Shown: positions 10,917 to 20,951, counted from the stretch's first letter. The stretch is 57,462 nt of DNA from Clostridium tepidiprofundi DSM 19306 (GCF_001594005.1 NZ_LTBA01000017.1:1-57462), one strand, 5' to 3'. Numbers and translations are program-made. The notes: generated from the letters alone by a model not told the origin.

Positions 10917-11030
10917 AATGATTTTAATTTCTAAAATCAAATACAATATTAATTTTAGAAATTAATAGTCGCCTCCCTTTAACATTATTTATATGTTAAT
11001 AGGTTGTGCGATTGCATAAAATATTATACA

Positions 11031-11083
11031 AAAATCACCTATGGTAGGTATCTAGTTAAAAAGTATCATACCATAGGTGAACT
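11031..11083 (-). terminator. Terminator of kdd
   Basis: The long stem tcacctatggta / taccataggtga is followed, reading the minus strand, by TTTTTGT. It lies immediately beyond the kdd stop codon. Confidence 0.85.
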
Positions 11084-11093
11084 GTTTATATTA

Positions 11094-12146
11094 TTACGCG
11101 TATAATTCCTCGTAAAGTTTTCTTAAAGGTTCGCATTCACGCATGATTTGAAGTGCTTCATCTGCATGTCCTTTAGTATATCCATTTCCCATCACCATGC
11201 TAATATCTTTACCAACACCTTCAGCTCCTAAAGTAGCTTTTGTAAAGTTAGTTGCCATACTAAAGAAGTAAGCAATTCCTTTATCCTTAGTAGCTAATAT
11301 AGTTCCCATTTCTGAATTTGGTACGTTTAGGTTGTTTATTGTAACGTCTGCCATTTCACCATTAGTAACTTCACTGATTTTGTCCATTAATTCGCAAGCA
11401 TTTGTACAATCAGCTTGAATATATACATCAGCAAGTTTTGCACCTTCTTCTTCAAGATTTTTTAATCTTTTTAAAGCTGTATCGCTGTATTCTACACATA
11501 TAACTTTTCCACTTACACCTGCTCTTTTCTTTGCTTCATATAGGCATAACATTCCTGATTTTCCACCACCACCTAAAACAATTACAGTTTGTCCAGCTTG
11601 AACTAATCTTGCAGTTTGTGCTGGTGCACCAGCAACATCTAAGACTGAAAGTGCTAGATTTTCAGGAAGGTCGTTTGGGATTTTAGCATAAATACCACTT
11701 TGGAAAAGTATAGCCTTACCTTTTATATCAACTTGATCGATTTCAGGACGAATTTCTAATATTTCATCTATTCTGAGTGGAGTCAATGAAAGAGAAACTA
11801 AAGTTGCTATTTTATCTCCAACTTTTAAATCAATTTTCCCTTCTAATGCACAGCCAATCTTTTCAACACGACCTATCAACATTCCGCCAGAACCTGTAAC
11901 AGGGTTCTTCATTTTCCCAGCTTTTTCAACTATACCTAAAATAATTTCTTTTATCTGTTCTATGTTTCCATCAGCTTGATTGTGAATTTGAGTAAAGCTT
12001 GCAGAGTCAATATTTAAAGTTTGAACATCGATTAATATTTCATTATCGTAGAGTTCCATATTATTATCGATAACATCGGCAGGCTGTGGAAGTACGCCCT
12101 TTGGTGATATAACTCTGTGAATTCCGTATGGATGACCTTTTTTCAT
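11094..12146 (-). CDS. kdd: L-erythro-3,5-diaminohexanoate dehydrogenase
   Basis: The 350-residue protein is recognisable as Kdd, the NAD-dependent enzyme of anaerobic lysine fermentation that oxidatively deaminates (3S,5S)-3,5-diaminohexanoate to 5-amino-3-oxohexanoate. It has a quinone-reductase-like fold with a Rossmann motif VIVLGGGGKSGM near residue 188 and family signatures NPVTGSGGMLIGRVEKIG and GYTKGHADEALQIM. The start is firm (GGAGGAATTACAT before ATG). It is normally part of a kam-kdd-kce-kal cluster; here none of those genes is adjacent, and a terminator follows directly. Transcription should come from the -24/-12 promoter at 12217-12232 under the activator encoded at 14355-16412. 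Confidence 0.93.
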   Translation of the reverse strand: MKKGHPYGIHRVISPKGVLPQPADVIDNNMELYDNEILIDVQTLNIDSASFTQIHNQADGNIEQIKEIILGIVEKAGKMKNPVTGSGGMLIGRVEKIGCALEGKIDLKVGDKIATLVSLSLTPLRIDEILEIRPEIDQVDIKGKAILFQSGIYAKIPNDLPENLALSVLDVAGAPAQTARLVQAGQTVIVLGGGGKSGMLCLYEAKKRAGVSGKVICVEYSDTALKRLKNLEEEGAKLADVYIQADCTNACELMDKISEVTNGEMADVTINNLNVPNSEMGTILATKDKGIAYFFSMATNFTKATLGAEGVGKDISMVMGNGYTKGHADEALQIMRECEPLRKLYEELYA

Positions 12147-12216
12147 ATGTAATTCCTCCTCTATATAGTATAATTGGTGTTGTGATGATTTTTATGTTTT
12201 CAATATAAATATTATC

Positions 12217-12232
12217 AGCAAGAGTTGTGCCT
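12217..12232 (-). promoter_or_regulatory. Sigma-54 (-24/-12) promoter of kdd
   Basis: On the minus strand the sequence reads AGGCAC-AACTC-TTGCT: the GG at 12231-12230 and GC at 12219-12218 are separated by exactly ten bases, as required for RpoN holoenzyme. It lies ~70 bases before the kdd start codon. Confidence 0.85.
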
Positions 12233-12319
12233 AAAATTTATCAATGTTATAAATCTCCAAAAACATAAGGGATTCAAAACTTCTAATGCGATATTGTGTT
12301 TATATTATTATATTCTTAT

Positions 12320-12388
12320 GCAATAACATTGAACCGAAATTGGTTCAATGTTATTGCAATAATGGTTCAAAGAACCATTATTGGTTCG
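12320..12388 (-). promoter_or_regulatory. Enhancer sites (UAS) for the kdd activator
   Basis: A perfect 16-bp inverted repeat, gcaataacattgaacc / ggttcaatgttattgc (12320-12335 and 12342-12357), is followed at once by aatggttc-aaa-gaaccatt (12361-12379) and another ggttc at 12383. The repeated GGTTC/GAACC half sites lie about 90-155 bases upstream of the -24 element. That is the distance and dyad form expected of enhancers for sigma-54 activators. Confidence 0.75.
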
Positions 12389-12577
12389 GAAAAAGATTTG
12401 CACATAAAAGTTATTATATACTATAATAGTTTAAATTTGAAAATAAATTTGTTTTGCTAAAGCTAAATATATTATGTGAAAAGCTTCGATTTTCTACTTA
12501 TATAGAAAAAGTATTATTGCAGAAGTTATAAATATTGAAAATATATTGGTTAAGATGTACAATATTATAAGTGTTGA

Positions 12578-12693
12578 AAGTGAGTTCGTTTTGCTAAATC
12601 AAAACATAAGGATTTTAGGTGAATATTCTACTCTACCTTAAGTAAAAAGCTTAAAACTCCCACTTATAGAAGTGGGAGTTTTATAGAATCGAT
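12578..12693 (-). repeat. Repeat A copy, reverse orientation
   Basis: The reverse complement has the family order: atcgattctata, hairpin actcccacttctataagtgg, gcttttt segment, a degenerate longer hairpin, and ttttgatttagcaaaacga ending in actcac. A more decayed fragment (ttttgctaaagct) is seen near 12454-12515. Together with the kdd regulatory sites these account for the 617-base gap before the MutS-like gene. Confidence 0.8.
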
Positions 12694-12763
12694 GAGTTTA
12701 TATAATTAAAAACTCATAATGTAATGTTCAAATATGATATTAATGCTTGAAAGGAGAATTTAT

Positions 12764-14308
12764 GTGAATAAAAGAATTTTAGGGCTTATAAGACGTGAGT
12801 ATGAAAGGGAAATGGACAAATCTAGAGATATTAAAGGTATAAGAAAATTTTTTGATATGAGTGAAAAAGGAGAATACACATTAGACGACCAAACATGGGA
12901 AGATTTGAATATGGATAGTGTATATAAAAAATTAGATAGAAATTATAGCAGTTTAGGAGAGGCTGCGTTGTATTCTATGTTAAGAAACCCATTGATGGAT
13001 GAAGAAAAGTTAAAATACAGGAGTAGATTAATAGATTTATTTAAAAATGATAAAAAGTTAAGAGAGAGGCTTCTGTGCATATATTATAATTTGGGTAAAA
13101 ATATTAAAAATAGTTTTTTGTATATGATGGAAAATGAATTAGAAGTAAATAGGTTAAAATATTATCTTTACACTTTTATAGGTAAAGTGATACCTTCTAT
13201 AATAATACTTTTATCAATATTTGTGGATAAAAAAATAATTTTAGGTTTGCTTGCTTTAAGTGGGTTGAATATGATTATAAGCAATCATGAACAAAGTAAT
13301 ATTAAATCAAATGGAATTTGCTATTTGAGAAATATTATAATAGCTGCAAAAAAGATAGCTAGTATAAAAAATGAGGGTGTTTCTAGTTATACTGATAAAA
13401 TAAGTTCTATACTAAAAAAGATAAGAGATATCGACAGAAGTACGAGATTGATTGTAATTACAAATGTTTGGGGAGGATTATTTGAAATTATTGCATTTAT
13501 TTTTCTTTTAGAAGAAAGTGCATATTATGCTGTGTCGAGTAAATTGAAAGACAAAAAGCAGTATGTTATGGAACTCTATTATATAGTTGGTGAATTGGAA
13601 GCATTAATATCAATTGCGGGTTATCAACACAATTTAAAAAATAAGTACATAAGACCTAAATTTAAAAATAAAACTTCATTGAGTATTAAAGAAGGAATAC
13701 ATCCTCTAATAGAAAATGCTGTACCTAACTCTATTACTATAAATAATAAGGGCATAGTTCTTACAGGAACAAATATGTCAGGTAAATCCACATTTTTAAA
13801 GATGTTAGGAGTAAATATAGTTTTAGCTCAAACATTTTACTTTGTTTTAGCTAAAGACTATGAAGCGAGTTTTTTAAACATAGTTACATCAATCAGTCCT
13901 AATGACGATTTAGTGAAAGGAAAGAGTTATTATATGGCAGAGGCTGAATCAATACTAAGAATATTTGATGCTATAAAAAAGGATATACCTGTTTTCTGTT
14001 CCATAGATGAGATATTTAGGGGTACTAATCCTGTAGAAAGGATTGCATTATCAGCAGAAATATTAAAGTATTTGAATAATGAAAATTCAATTCCTATAGT
14101 AACAACACATGATAGAGAACTAGCTGATATTTTAAAAGATGACTATGAGTTTTATTATTTTAGCGAAGATGTTGATAATGATAAAGGTTTAAGTTTTGAT
14201 TATAAGCTTAAAAAAGGAATTTCTCAAACTAGAAATGCAATTAGACTTCTAGAGTATATTAATTATCCAAAAACAATAATAGAAAATGCCTATAAAAGGA
14301 CAGAATAA
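12764..14308 (+). CDS. Membrane-associated MutS-family ATPase
   Basis: 514 residues. The C-terminal third is a MutS-type ATPase: Walker A GTNMSGKST (~residue 335), SISPNDDLVKGKSYYMAE, Walker B FCSIDEIFRGTN (~residue 415) and TTHDRELADIL. The N-terminal mismatch-recognition domains are absent. Instead there are hydrophobic segments near residues 150-185 and 230-250, as in the MutS-like proteins with transmembrane helices common in Firmicutes and Bacteroidetes, whose role is unknown. The GTG start is chosen because AAAGGAG lies 7-8 bases upstream. It lies divergently between kdd and its regulator gene; no functional link is evident. Confidence 0.82.
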   Translation: MNKRILGLIRREYEREMDKSRDIKGIRKFFDMSEKGEYTLDDQTWEDLNMDSVYKKLDRNYSSLGEAALYSMLRNPLMDEEKLKYRSRLIDLFKNDKKLRERLLCIYYNLGKNIKNSFLYMMENELEVNRLKYYLYTFIGKVIPSIIILLSIFVDKKIILGLLALSGLNMIISNHEQSNIKSNGICYLRNIIIAAKKIASIKNEGVSSYTDKISSILKKIRDIDRSTRLIVITNVWGGLFEIIAFIFLLEESAYYAVSSKLKDKKQYVMELYYIVGELEALISIAGYQHNLKNKYIRPKFKNKTSLSIKEGIHPLIENAVPNSITINNKGIVLTGTNMSGKSTFLKMLGVNIVLAQTFYFVLAKDYEASFLNIVTSISPNDDLVKGKSYYMAEAESILRIFDAIKKDIPVFCSIDEIFRGTNPVERIALSAEILKYLNNENSIPIVTTHDRELADILKDDYEFYYFSEDVDNDKGLSFDYKLKKGISQTRNAIRLLEYINYPKTIIENAYKRTE

Positions 14309-14357
14309 AAAAACACCCCAGGGGCGGAAAATTTTTCCGCCCCTGGGGTGTTTTTTA
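14307..14357. terminator. Strong bidirectional terminator
   Basis: aaaaaacaccccaggggcgg pairs perfectly with ccgcccctggggtgtttttt around an A/T loop. This is by far the most GC-rich stem in the window. It overlaps the stop codon of the activator gene on the minus strand. Confidence 0.92.
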
Positions 14358-16412
14358 TAGATTATACTTTTTAAGTCTTCTTACTAGTGTTGTTTGACTC
14401 ATCTTTAGTGCCTTTGCTATTTGTCTTGTTGTTTTATACTTTTCTTTAGCTATCTTTAATATTTCATATTCCTTTTCATCTAGAATTTCTTGTAATGAAC
14501 GATTGTCAATTTCAAATGAAGTATGTTCAACCAAAGGAATATATTCATCGTGTAAATATTTGGTTATATCTACTATTGTAATTATATTGTTATCTGTACT
14601 TATTAATAATCGCTGTATTACGTTTTCTAGTTCGCGTATATTACCAGGCCATGAGTATTCTGTAAGATATTCTAATGCAACTTTATCTATGCTTTTATTA
14701 AGATTAAATTTTTTATTGTATTTATTTATGAAATGTTTAGTTAGGGGAATAATATCTTCTTTTCTATTGCGAAGAGGAGGAATTTCTATAGGAAAAACAT
14801 TTAGCCTATAATATAGATCCTCTCTAAATTTACCTTCTTTAACCATATCATATAAATTTCTGTTGGTTGCAGCGATTATTCTAACATCGATATGAATAGG
14901 GGTTATGCCACCAACTCTATAAATTTCCTTTTCCTGTATCGCTCTTAAAAGCTTAACTTGTAAGTCTAAAGGAAGTTCACCTATTTCATCTAAAAATAGA
15001 GTGCCTTTGTCCGCTATTTCAAAAAATCCTATTTTGCCTTTTTTATCTGCACCTGTAAAAGCACCTTTTTCATAACCAAAAAGTTCTGCTTCAAGAAGAT
15101 TTTTAGGTATTGAACCGCAATTTATTTTTATAGAAGGTTTATAGTTTCTGTCACTAGATTTATGGATAGCCGTTGCAATTATTTCTTTGCCTACACCAGA
15201 TTCACCAGTGATTAGAACGGTGCAATTATAGTTGGCGACTTTAAAAGCGGTGTGTAAAACCTTTTTTATTTCATAACTTTCAAATACATATTCTTCAAGA
15301 TTTATATCTTTTAAAATGTTTGATTCAAAAGTTGGATTTGAAGCTAGTTTATTGTTATTAAATTCATCATAATAACGTTTCTCAAGTCTTCTATTTAAAA
15401 GTTCAATTAGGTCACTATTTTCTTCTAATAATTTTATTGTGAAATTAGCATGTCCTTCAGTATAACCTTTATATGCTATAATGTTAATATCTTTGGCTAT
15501 TCCTTCTGCAGAAAGACACATTGTTTTGTAATTACTACCAAGGCTTGCTAGATATATTGTGCCACATTCTTTTGTACATAATAAACTCAACATTTCAGTT
15601 CCTGAAAAGTTTATGCAATTTAATGTTAAGTCAAATTCATGCTCTTTTTTAATAATTTTTTCATAGCTTTCCAAAGGTTTTAATGTATCATAATAGTATA
15701 TGTTATCGAAAATATTGTTTAGTTTTTTAGTAAAAAAGTCTATTTCTTTTGAACTATTAATACCTATTATACGACCGTTATATCCAATTTTTTTTCTAGC
15801 TGCATAAGCACACATAAGACCTATTTTAGATGATGCACCCATTATCAAAATATTATATCCAGGTTTAGCTAAATTAAAGCTTTGAATAGGAGCACCTGCT
15901 TCATCTAAAACAGCCATAACAAGCTTTAAAGGTAAATTATTTGGAATTTTTATCAAAGGTGAATTTGGAAACAAAATAGCTTTACCCTGTATTTTTAGTT
16001 GACATGAATGGCAGTCAATGCTAATTATATTTTCAATTAATAAGGGTGTTAATGTAAGAGAAGCCAAGCTAATTATTTTGTCGCCTTTATGTAGTTTGTA
16101 TTTATTTTTATAGTTTTTACCTATTTGCAATATGTTTCCACAGAGTATTCCACCTGTTCCTGTAATAGGATTGTGAAGTTTGCCACGCATGTTTACTATT
16201 TCCATGATTTTTTCTGACATTTTATTTTTATTTCCATCACATTCGACATAAATTTGCATAAAACTATCAGAATCTATGTTAAGGAGAAAAACATCAATTA
16301 GTATTTCGTTTTCATAAATGTTTGGTGTATTATCAAGTTTCCAAGTTGAATCTGGAAATGAATGAATCGAATCAAGACAGCGATGATTTCCATATTGATA
16401 ATAGTGGCTCAT
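14355..16412 (-). CDS. Sigma-54 activator with a Kdd-like sensor domain
   Basis: 685 residues. Residues ~1-360 align over their full length with Kdd: [52 protein letters not shown] and GYTEGHA each have a counterpart in the neighbouring enzyme. The Rossmann loop has changed from GGGGKSG to GASSKIG. Residues ~370-600 are an AAA+ sigma-54 interaction domain with Walker A GESGVGKE (~402), GAFTGA (~449) and [10 protein letters not shown] (~469). Residues ~645-685 hold a helix-turn-helix ([20 protein letters not shown]). There is no receiver, PAS or GAF domain, so the enzyme-like half is the likely sensor of 3,5-diaminohexanoate or NAD(H). Firm start (GGAGGTAACAA). Probable target: kdd. Confidence 0.92.
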   Translation of the reverse strand: MSHYYQYGNHRCLDSIHSFPDSTWKLDNTPNIYENEILIDVFLLNIDSDSFMQIYVECDGNKNKMSEKIMEIVNMRGKLHNPITGTGGILCGNILQIGKNYKNKYKLHKGDKIISLASLTLTPLLIENIISIDCHSCQLKIQGKAILFPNSPLIKIPNNLPLKLVMAVLDEAGAPIQSFNLAKPGYNILIMGASSKIGLMCAYAARKKIGYNGRIIGINSSKEIDFFTKKLNNIFDNIYYYDTLKPLESYEKIIKKEHEFDLTLNCINFSGTEMLSLLCTKECGTIYLASLGSNYKTMCLSAEGIAKDINIIAYKGYTEGHANFTIKLLEENSDLIELLNRRLEKRYYDEFNNNKLASNPTFESNILKDINLEEYVFESYEIKKVLHTAFKVANYNCTVLITGESGVGKEIIATAIHKSSDRNYKPSIKINCGSIPKNLLEAELFGYEKGAFTGADKKGKIGFFEIADKGTLFLDEIGELPLDLQVKLLRAIQEKEIYRVGGITPIHIDVRIIAATNRNLYDMVKEGKFREDLYYRLNVFPIEIPPLRNRKEDIIPLTKHFINKYNKKFNLNKSIDKVALEYLTEYSWPGNIRELENVIQRLLISTDNNIITIVDITKYLHDEYIPLVEHTSFEIDNRSLQEILDEKEYEILKIAKEKYKTTRQIAKALKMSQTTLVRRLKKYNL

Positions 16413-16675
16413 TTGTTACCTCCAATAGTTTGTATTTTCATTGTTATAGTTTTTATATTTATATTTATATTCACTAACATAATTACTGATATAATTATAT
16501 CACATATAATGAATTTGATTATTTTATTTAATAATGATAAAATATGTTTATAATTCATGTGGTATTATATATTTACACTAATAGAACTTTATACATAAAT
16601 ATAATTTAATTATAAATATAATTTAATTAATTTTTTTATAATAAATGGCGAAAAATGTCGTATGAGGTGTGGTGC

Positions 16676-19051
16676 ATGGGTGAAAGTAATAAAAAAATAA
16701 TTATTTTTTTAATAATTATTTTACCCCTCTTTTCACAATTTAATATTATTAATGTATTTGCTACAGATATGGTTTTGGAGAAGAAAGTACTTATATTAAA
16801 TTCATATGATCATGGTTTTAAATGGTCTAATGATGTTTCACTTGGAGTAAAGAGTGTGTTAAATAAGGCATTTAAAAGAGTAAATATAATAGAAGAGTAT
16901 ATGGATACAAATAGATATAATAATGAGTTATATTACGAAAAATTATATGAGCTTTATAAATATAAGTATAGCAATAAAAAATTCGATGTTGTAATTGTAA
17001 TTGGTAATAATGCATATAATTTTGCTAATAAATACTATAAAAGCTTGTTTTCTGCCACACCGGTGGTTTTCTGCGGGGTAGAACAAAATAATTTCGTAAA
17101 TGTAAAAGATAGGAGTGTTTTTACTGGTGTAATAGAAAAGGTTGATATTAAGGATACTATAGATACAATTTTGAAACTTCATGAATATGTGAGATACATA
17201 AATTTTATTGTTGATAAAACTCACAATAATGATAAGAATATAGAGACAATTAATCATTTGAAAAACTATTATTCAGATATTGAATTTAGGATTATAGAGT
17301 CATCTACCATTAGAGATACGTTATCTAAAGTTAAAAATTTATCAAAGTATGATGTAGCATTTATATTTCCAGTTTTTATGGAGGATGAAAATGAATATGA
17401 TGGCATGCTCAATGGAATTAATCAAATTTCTAAGCAATGTCCAGTACCTATTTATAGTGCGTGGGCAGATTATATAAATAGAGGTATTATCGGAGGAAAA
17501 TTGATTTATGGATTTTATCATGGAACTGTTGCTGGGCAAATGGCTGAAAAAATACTCAAAGGTGTGCACCCATCTGATATAGATGTTTTGGATAAAAGTT
17601 ATTCAAAATATGTGTTTGATTACAATCAGCTTCATAAATTTGGTATAGATGAACTAAGACTTCCAAAAGGAAGTTGCATAATAAATATACCATCAATAAA
17701 ATATTCTATTTCTAAAAAAATAGTAAAAAATGCAGCTGCTATTTTTATTATTTTTCTTACATCAATAATAATATTTCTAGTTAGCAATATTAAAATGAGA
17801 AAAATAGCAGAAAATGCTTTAAGAGCGAGTGAAAAAAGATTGAGAATTCTTATGAATACTTCTCCAGATATAATTTGTTTTAGGGATGATAATGGTAGAT
17901 GGCTTGAGGTTAATAAAGCATTATTAAAGTTATTTGATTTAAGAGAAGAAGAATGGCAAAAAAAGACTAGTGCTGAATTGGATAAATTCGATAAATATTT
18001 ATTACCCAATATAAATGACAAGATAATTTGGGAAAATGCTAGAGGCATAAGATATGAAAAAGAAATTTTTGATGGTACCGGAGAAAAATTAGTGTTTGAT
18101 ATTTACAAGATACCTATATTCTATGAGAATGATAGTAAGAAGGCAATTGTAACTGTTGGACATGATATTACATATTTAAAGAGAAATCAAGAATTAAAGG
18201 AAAAGGCGGAGCAAAGATTAAGAATTCTTTCTGAGATGAAAGAATATGATAACTTGAGAAAAGAATTTTTTGCAAATATTTCTCATGAACTTAGAACTCC
18301 TATAAACATAATAGTAAGTTCACTTCAATATATTGATTTTTTACAAAGAAACGATTTATTATTTACCTATAAGGAAAAAGTTATAAAATACAAGGGTATT
18401 ATGATGCAGAATTGCTATAGATTACTTAAACTCATAAATAATCTTATAGACATTACAAAAATTGATTCTGGATATTTTAAGCTCAATTTAAAAAATCATG
18501 ATATTATAAGCTTGGTAGAAAGCATAACATTATCAGTAGTAGAATATGCAGAAAGCAAAGACATTGAGCTTATTTTCGATACGAATGTGGAAGAGAAGAT
18601 AATTGCATGTGATTCGGAAAAAATTGAAAGAATAATGCTTAATTTATTATCGAATGCAATTAAGTTTACAAGGAAAAACGGGAATATACTAGTTTCTGTA
18701 AGTGATAAAACAGATTATGTATTAATATCGGTTAAGGATACTGGAATTGGCATACCTGATGATAAGCAACAATATATTTTTAAAAGGTTTGCACAGGTTG
18801 ATGGTACACACTCTATAAATAAAAATGGAAGTGGAATAGGACTTTCTTTAGTAAAAGCATTAGTAGAGATGCATGAGGGTAATATATCAGTAAAAAGTGA
18901 GTATAAAAAGGGAAGTGAGTTTATAATTGAGCTTCCAGCTAAGATTATTGAAGGCGGTACTGTAAAAGTTGAAAATGTTTATTCTGCGAATAAAAGCAAC
19001 AATGATAATATTACAGTAGAATTTTCAGATATCAATATAACAGATAATTAA
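16676..19051 (+). CDS. Sensor histidine kinase with periplasmic-binding (ABC_sub_bind) and PAS domains
   Basis: 791 residues. An N-terminal hydrophobic signal segment (5-30) is followed by an extracellular ABC_sub_bind-type domain (~35-345; VLILNSYDHGFKWS, VIVIGNNAY, TPVVFCGVE). A membrane helix (~360-380), a PAS domain (~395-510), HisKA with phospho-acceptor His537 in ISHELRTP, and HATPase_c (NLLSNAIKF, DTGIGIP, GSGIGLSL) follow. No response regulator gene is adjacent, so the partner is elsewhere. The AGGTG ribosome site favours ATG 16676 over 16655. It is divergent from the activator gene; the 260-base gap is AT-rich with no other feature. Confidence 0.9.
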   Translation: MGESNKKIIIFLIIILPLFSQFNIINVFATDMVLEKKVLILNSYDHGFKWSNDVSLGVKSVLNKAFKRVNIIEEYMDTNRYNNELYYEKLYELYKYKYSNKKFDVVIVIGNNAYNFANKYYKSLFSATPVVFCGVEQNNFVNVKDRSVFTGVIEKVDIKDTIDTILKLHEYVRYINFIVDKTHNNDKNIETINHLKNYYSDIEFRIIESSTIRDTLSKVKNLSKYDVAFIFPVFMEDENEYDGMLNGINQISKQCPVPIYSAWADYINRGIIGGKLIYGFYHGTVAGQMAEKILKGVHPSDIDVLDKSYSKYVFDYNQLHKFGIDELRLPKGSCIINIPSIKYSISKKIVKNAAAIFIIFLTSIIIFLVSNIKMRKIAENALRASEKRLRILMNTSPDIICFRDDNGRWLEVNKALLKLFDLREEEWQKKTSAELDKFDKYLLPNINDKIIWENARGIRYEKEIFDGTGEKLVFDIYKIPIFYENDSKKAIVTVGHDITYLKRNQELKEKAEQRLRILSEMKEYDNLRKEFFANISHELRTPINIIVSSLQYIDFLQRNDLLFTYKEKVIKYKGIMMQNCYRLLKLINNLIDITKIDSGYFKLNLKNHDIISLVESITLSVVEYAESKDIELIFDTNVEEKIIACDSEKIERIMLNLLSNAIKFTRKNGNILVSVSDKTDYVLISVKDTGIGIPDDKQQYIFKRFAQVDGTHSINKNGSGIGLSLVKALVEMHEGNISVKSEYKKGSEFIIELPAKIIEGGTVKVENVYSANKSNNDNITVEFSDINITDN

Positions 19052-19090
19052 AAATAGGCTACTCGTTTTGATGAGCAGTCTATTTTTAGA
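19051..19090 (+). terminator. Intrinsic terminator of the kinase gene
   Basis: The stem aaaataggctactc / gagcagtctatttt is followed by T residues. Confidence 0.75.
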
Positions 19091-19137
19091 GTTAATTAAT
19101 AGTGAGTGATTGAAGCTTTTACCTTAGAAAAACGAAG

Positions 19138-19494
19138 CTATTCTTTTTTACCTTTATCATGAATGTATCCATGGCACTCAATAACAGGAAGTACAAATAA
19201 AAATCCTATTCCTTTTTTACTATCGAGTTCTAATTCTTCATTGATTAAATCTATAATTTTTCTTAATTTTTCTTCCTTTTGTATTACGCTCATTATGGTT
19301 TTATTGTAAGGAGTGTTTCCTTCTACAAGTTTTCTTATACCAGCAAAAACTGAAACATCTATGTGATGTTCAAGAAGAATTTTACCTAGTCCCTGGCTAT
19401 CTACACTTGTTGCTCCACACCTATTTTCATAAAATATTTCTTGTATTTTATCCAATTTGTCAATGTCATTTAATATTAAAAATAAAGCATACAT
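19138..19494 (-). CDS. PII-like signalling protein paired with an antiporter
   Basis: A 118-residue protein with a ferredoxin-like alternation: beta strand MYALFLILND, helix DIDKLDKIQEIFYENRC, strands, then KTIMSVIQKEEKLRKIIDLINEE. The pattern matches PII-superfamily proteins encoded beside transporters. It is the second gene after the cation:proton antiporter with a 21-base gap and an AAGGAGG ribosome site. A role as a ligand-sensing regulator of the antiporter is inferred from context; I see no classical T-loop uridylylation motif. Confidence 0.65.
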   Translation of the reverse strand: MYALFLILNDIDKLDKIQEIFYENRCGATSVDSQGLGKILLEHHIDVSVFAGIRKLVEGNTPYNKTIMSVIQKEEKLRKIIDLINEELELDSKKGIGFLFVLPVIECHGYIHDKGKKE

Positions 19495-19515
19495 TTTAAG
19501 ATATCCTCCTTAAAA

Positions 19516-20688
19516 TTAAAGATTTGCTTCTCCTGCTTTTATTATAGCATTTTTTGTGAAAACTGGACCAATTATTTCTGTAATAATTGTTGTTGCAAGA
19601 AGGATTGTAATTACTATCGAACCTAAATCGCTATTAGCGAATTCTCTACTTACAAGTATGGCAAGACCAACAGCAACACCCACCTGTGAGAAGAGACCAA
19701 AGCCTATATATTTTTTAACTACAACAGGTGATTTTGCAACAATAGCTCCAAATGATGCTCCTGTTACTTTGCCTAGAATTCTAAATACAAAATATGCTAT
19801 GCCGATAATTCCTAATTTAGGTAGTAATGATATATCAAGCCTAGAACCAGCAAGTATGAAAAATGATGCAATAACTGGGGATGAAAAATCCTCAATATAC
19901 TTGAATGCTTTAGTACGATTCGATGATACATTTGCTACCATAACACCAAGTGACATTGCAGAGAGTAATGGTGAAAGACTGAACTTCATTGTTATACCAG
20001 TTAAAAGCAAAAGAGTACCGATCGTAAATGGAAGCATTTCTTCTTTTCTATTGCTTATTCTAATTAAGTAGCATAATAATATACCCATAGATAAGCCTAA
20101 AGCGATTGATAATATGATTTCTAAAATAGGATGAACAACAACTCTATACATAGTTAGTGGTTCATGTTTAATAAACACTTTTGCTATTGATGATGCAACA
20201 GAGTAAATCATTAAACATATAGCATCATCTACAGCTACAACTCCTAACAATGTACTAGTTAATGGTCCTTTTGCGTTATATTCTTTTAAAACCATAACTG
20301 TTGCTGCTGGAGCTGTTGCAGAAGCTACTGCCCCAAGAATTAATGCTGTTGAAATTGGTTGGTGTAATAAAAGCATACTTGCAGTAACTAAAACAAATGC
20401 TCCCAATGCTTCAAAAGTAGCAATTGTGAAAATAGATTTACCTAGTTTTTTTATTACAGATACCTCAAGTTCACTTCCAATATTAAAAGCTATGATTCCT
20501 AATGCAAAATCACCTATGAAAGCTAGCTTGTCTATAATTGCACCATTTTCAATGTTGAAACCTGATTTCCCGAGTATCAGACCTGCAATAATGTAGCCTG
20601 CTACAGCCGGAACTTTAAACTTATTCATTATTTTACCAAAAATAATACCTGTTATAATTGCGATTCCCAAACACATGAAGGGATTCAT
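19516..20688 (-). CDS. CPA2-type cation:proton antiporter
   Basis: 390 residues and about 12 membrane helices. It begins MNPFMCLGIAIITGIIFGKI and has VPAVAGYIIAGLILGKSG (~30), the ion-site region ALILGAVASATAPAATVMVLKE, then VVAVDDAICLMIYSV with the conserved acidic pair. This matches the Na/H exchanger domain of the KefB/NapA class; no C-terminal TrkA-N domain is present. It is first gene of a two-gene operon with the PII-like protein, which may replace the missing regulatory domain. Confidence 0.88.
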   Translation of the reverse strand: MNPFMCLGIAIITGIIFGKIMNKFKVPAVAGYIIAGLILGKSGFNIENGAIIDKLAFIGDFALGIIAFNIGSELEVSVIKKLGKSIFTIATFEALGAFVLVTASMLLLHQPISTALILGAVASATAPAATVMVLKEYNAKGPLTSTLLGVVAVDDAICLMIYSVASSIAKVFIKHEPLTMYRVVVHPILEIILSIALGLSMGILLCYLIRISNRKEEMLPFTIGTLLLLTGITMKFSLSPLLSAMSLGVMVANVSSNRTKAFKYIEDFSSPVIASFFILAGSRLDISLLPKLGIIGIAYFVFRILGKVTGASFGAIVAKSPVVVKKYIGFGLFSQVGVAVGLAILVSREFANSDLGSIVITILLATTIITEIIGPVFTKNAIIKAGEANL

Positions 20689-20922
20689 AATCTGCTCACC
20701 TCTTTTTATAATGTAATAAAATACAGCATAACTATAATGATAGTACTATTGATTTGATATGTAAAATTGAATTTGAATACTTTATAACGTATATTTTCGT
20801 ATATTCATTAATAAACCGTTAAAAATATAAATAAACGTTACAATTACTAAAAATATTTAGCAATTGCTTTTAATTAGTATCTAATGGAAAATATTACACG
20901 TTAAAGCTTTCTTTAAAAACTA

Positions 20923-20951
20923 TTGTACAAAAATAAAAAGTATGATACACT
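20923..20951 (+). promoter_or_regulatory. Sigma-A promoter of the DCCP-like operon
   Basis: TTGTAC at 20923-20928 and TACACT at 20946-20951 with a 17-base spacer. The rest of 20689-20922, between divergent operons, is AT-rich without a gene. Confidence 0.6.
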
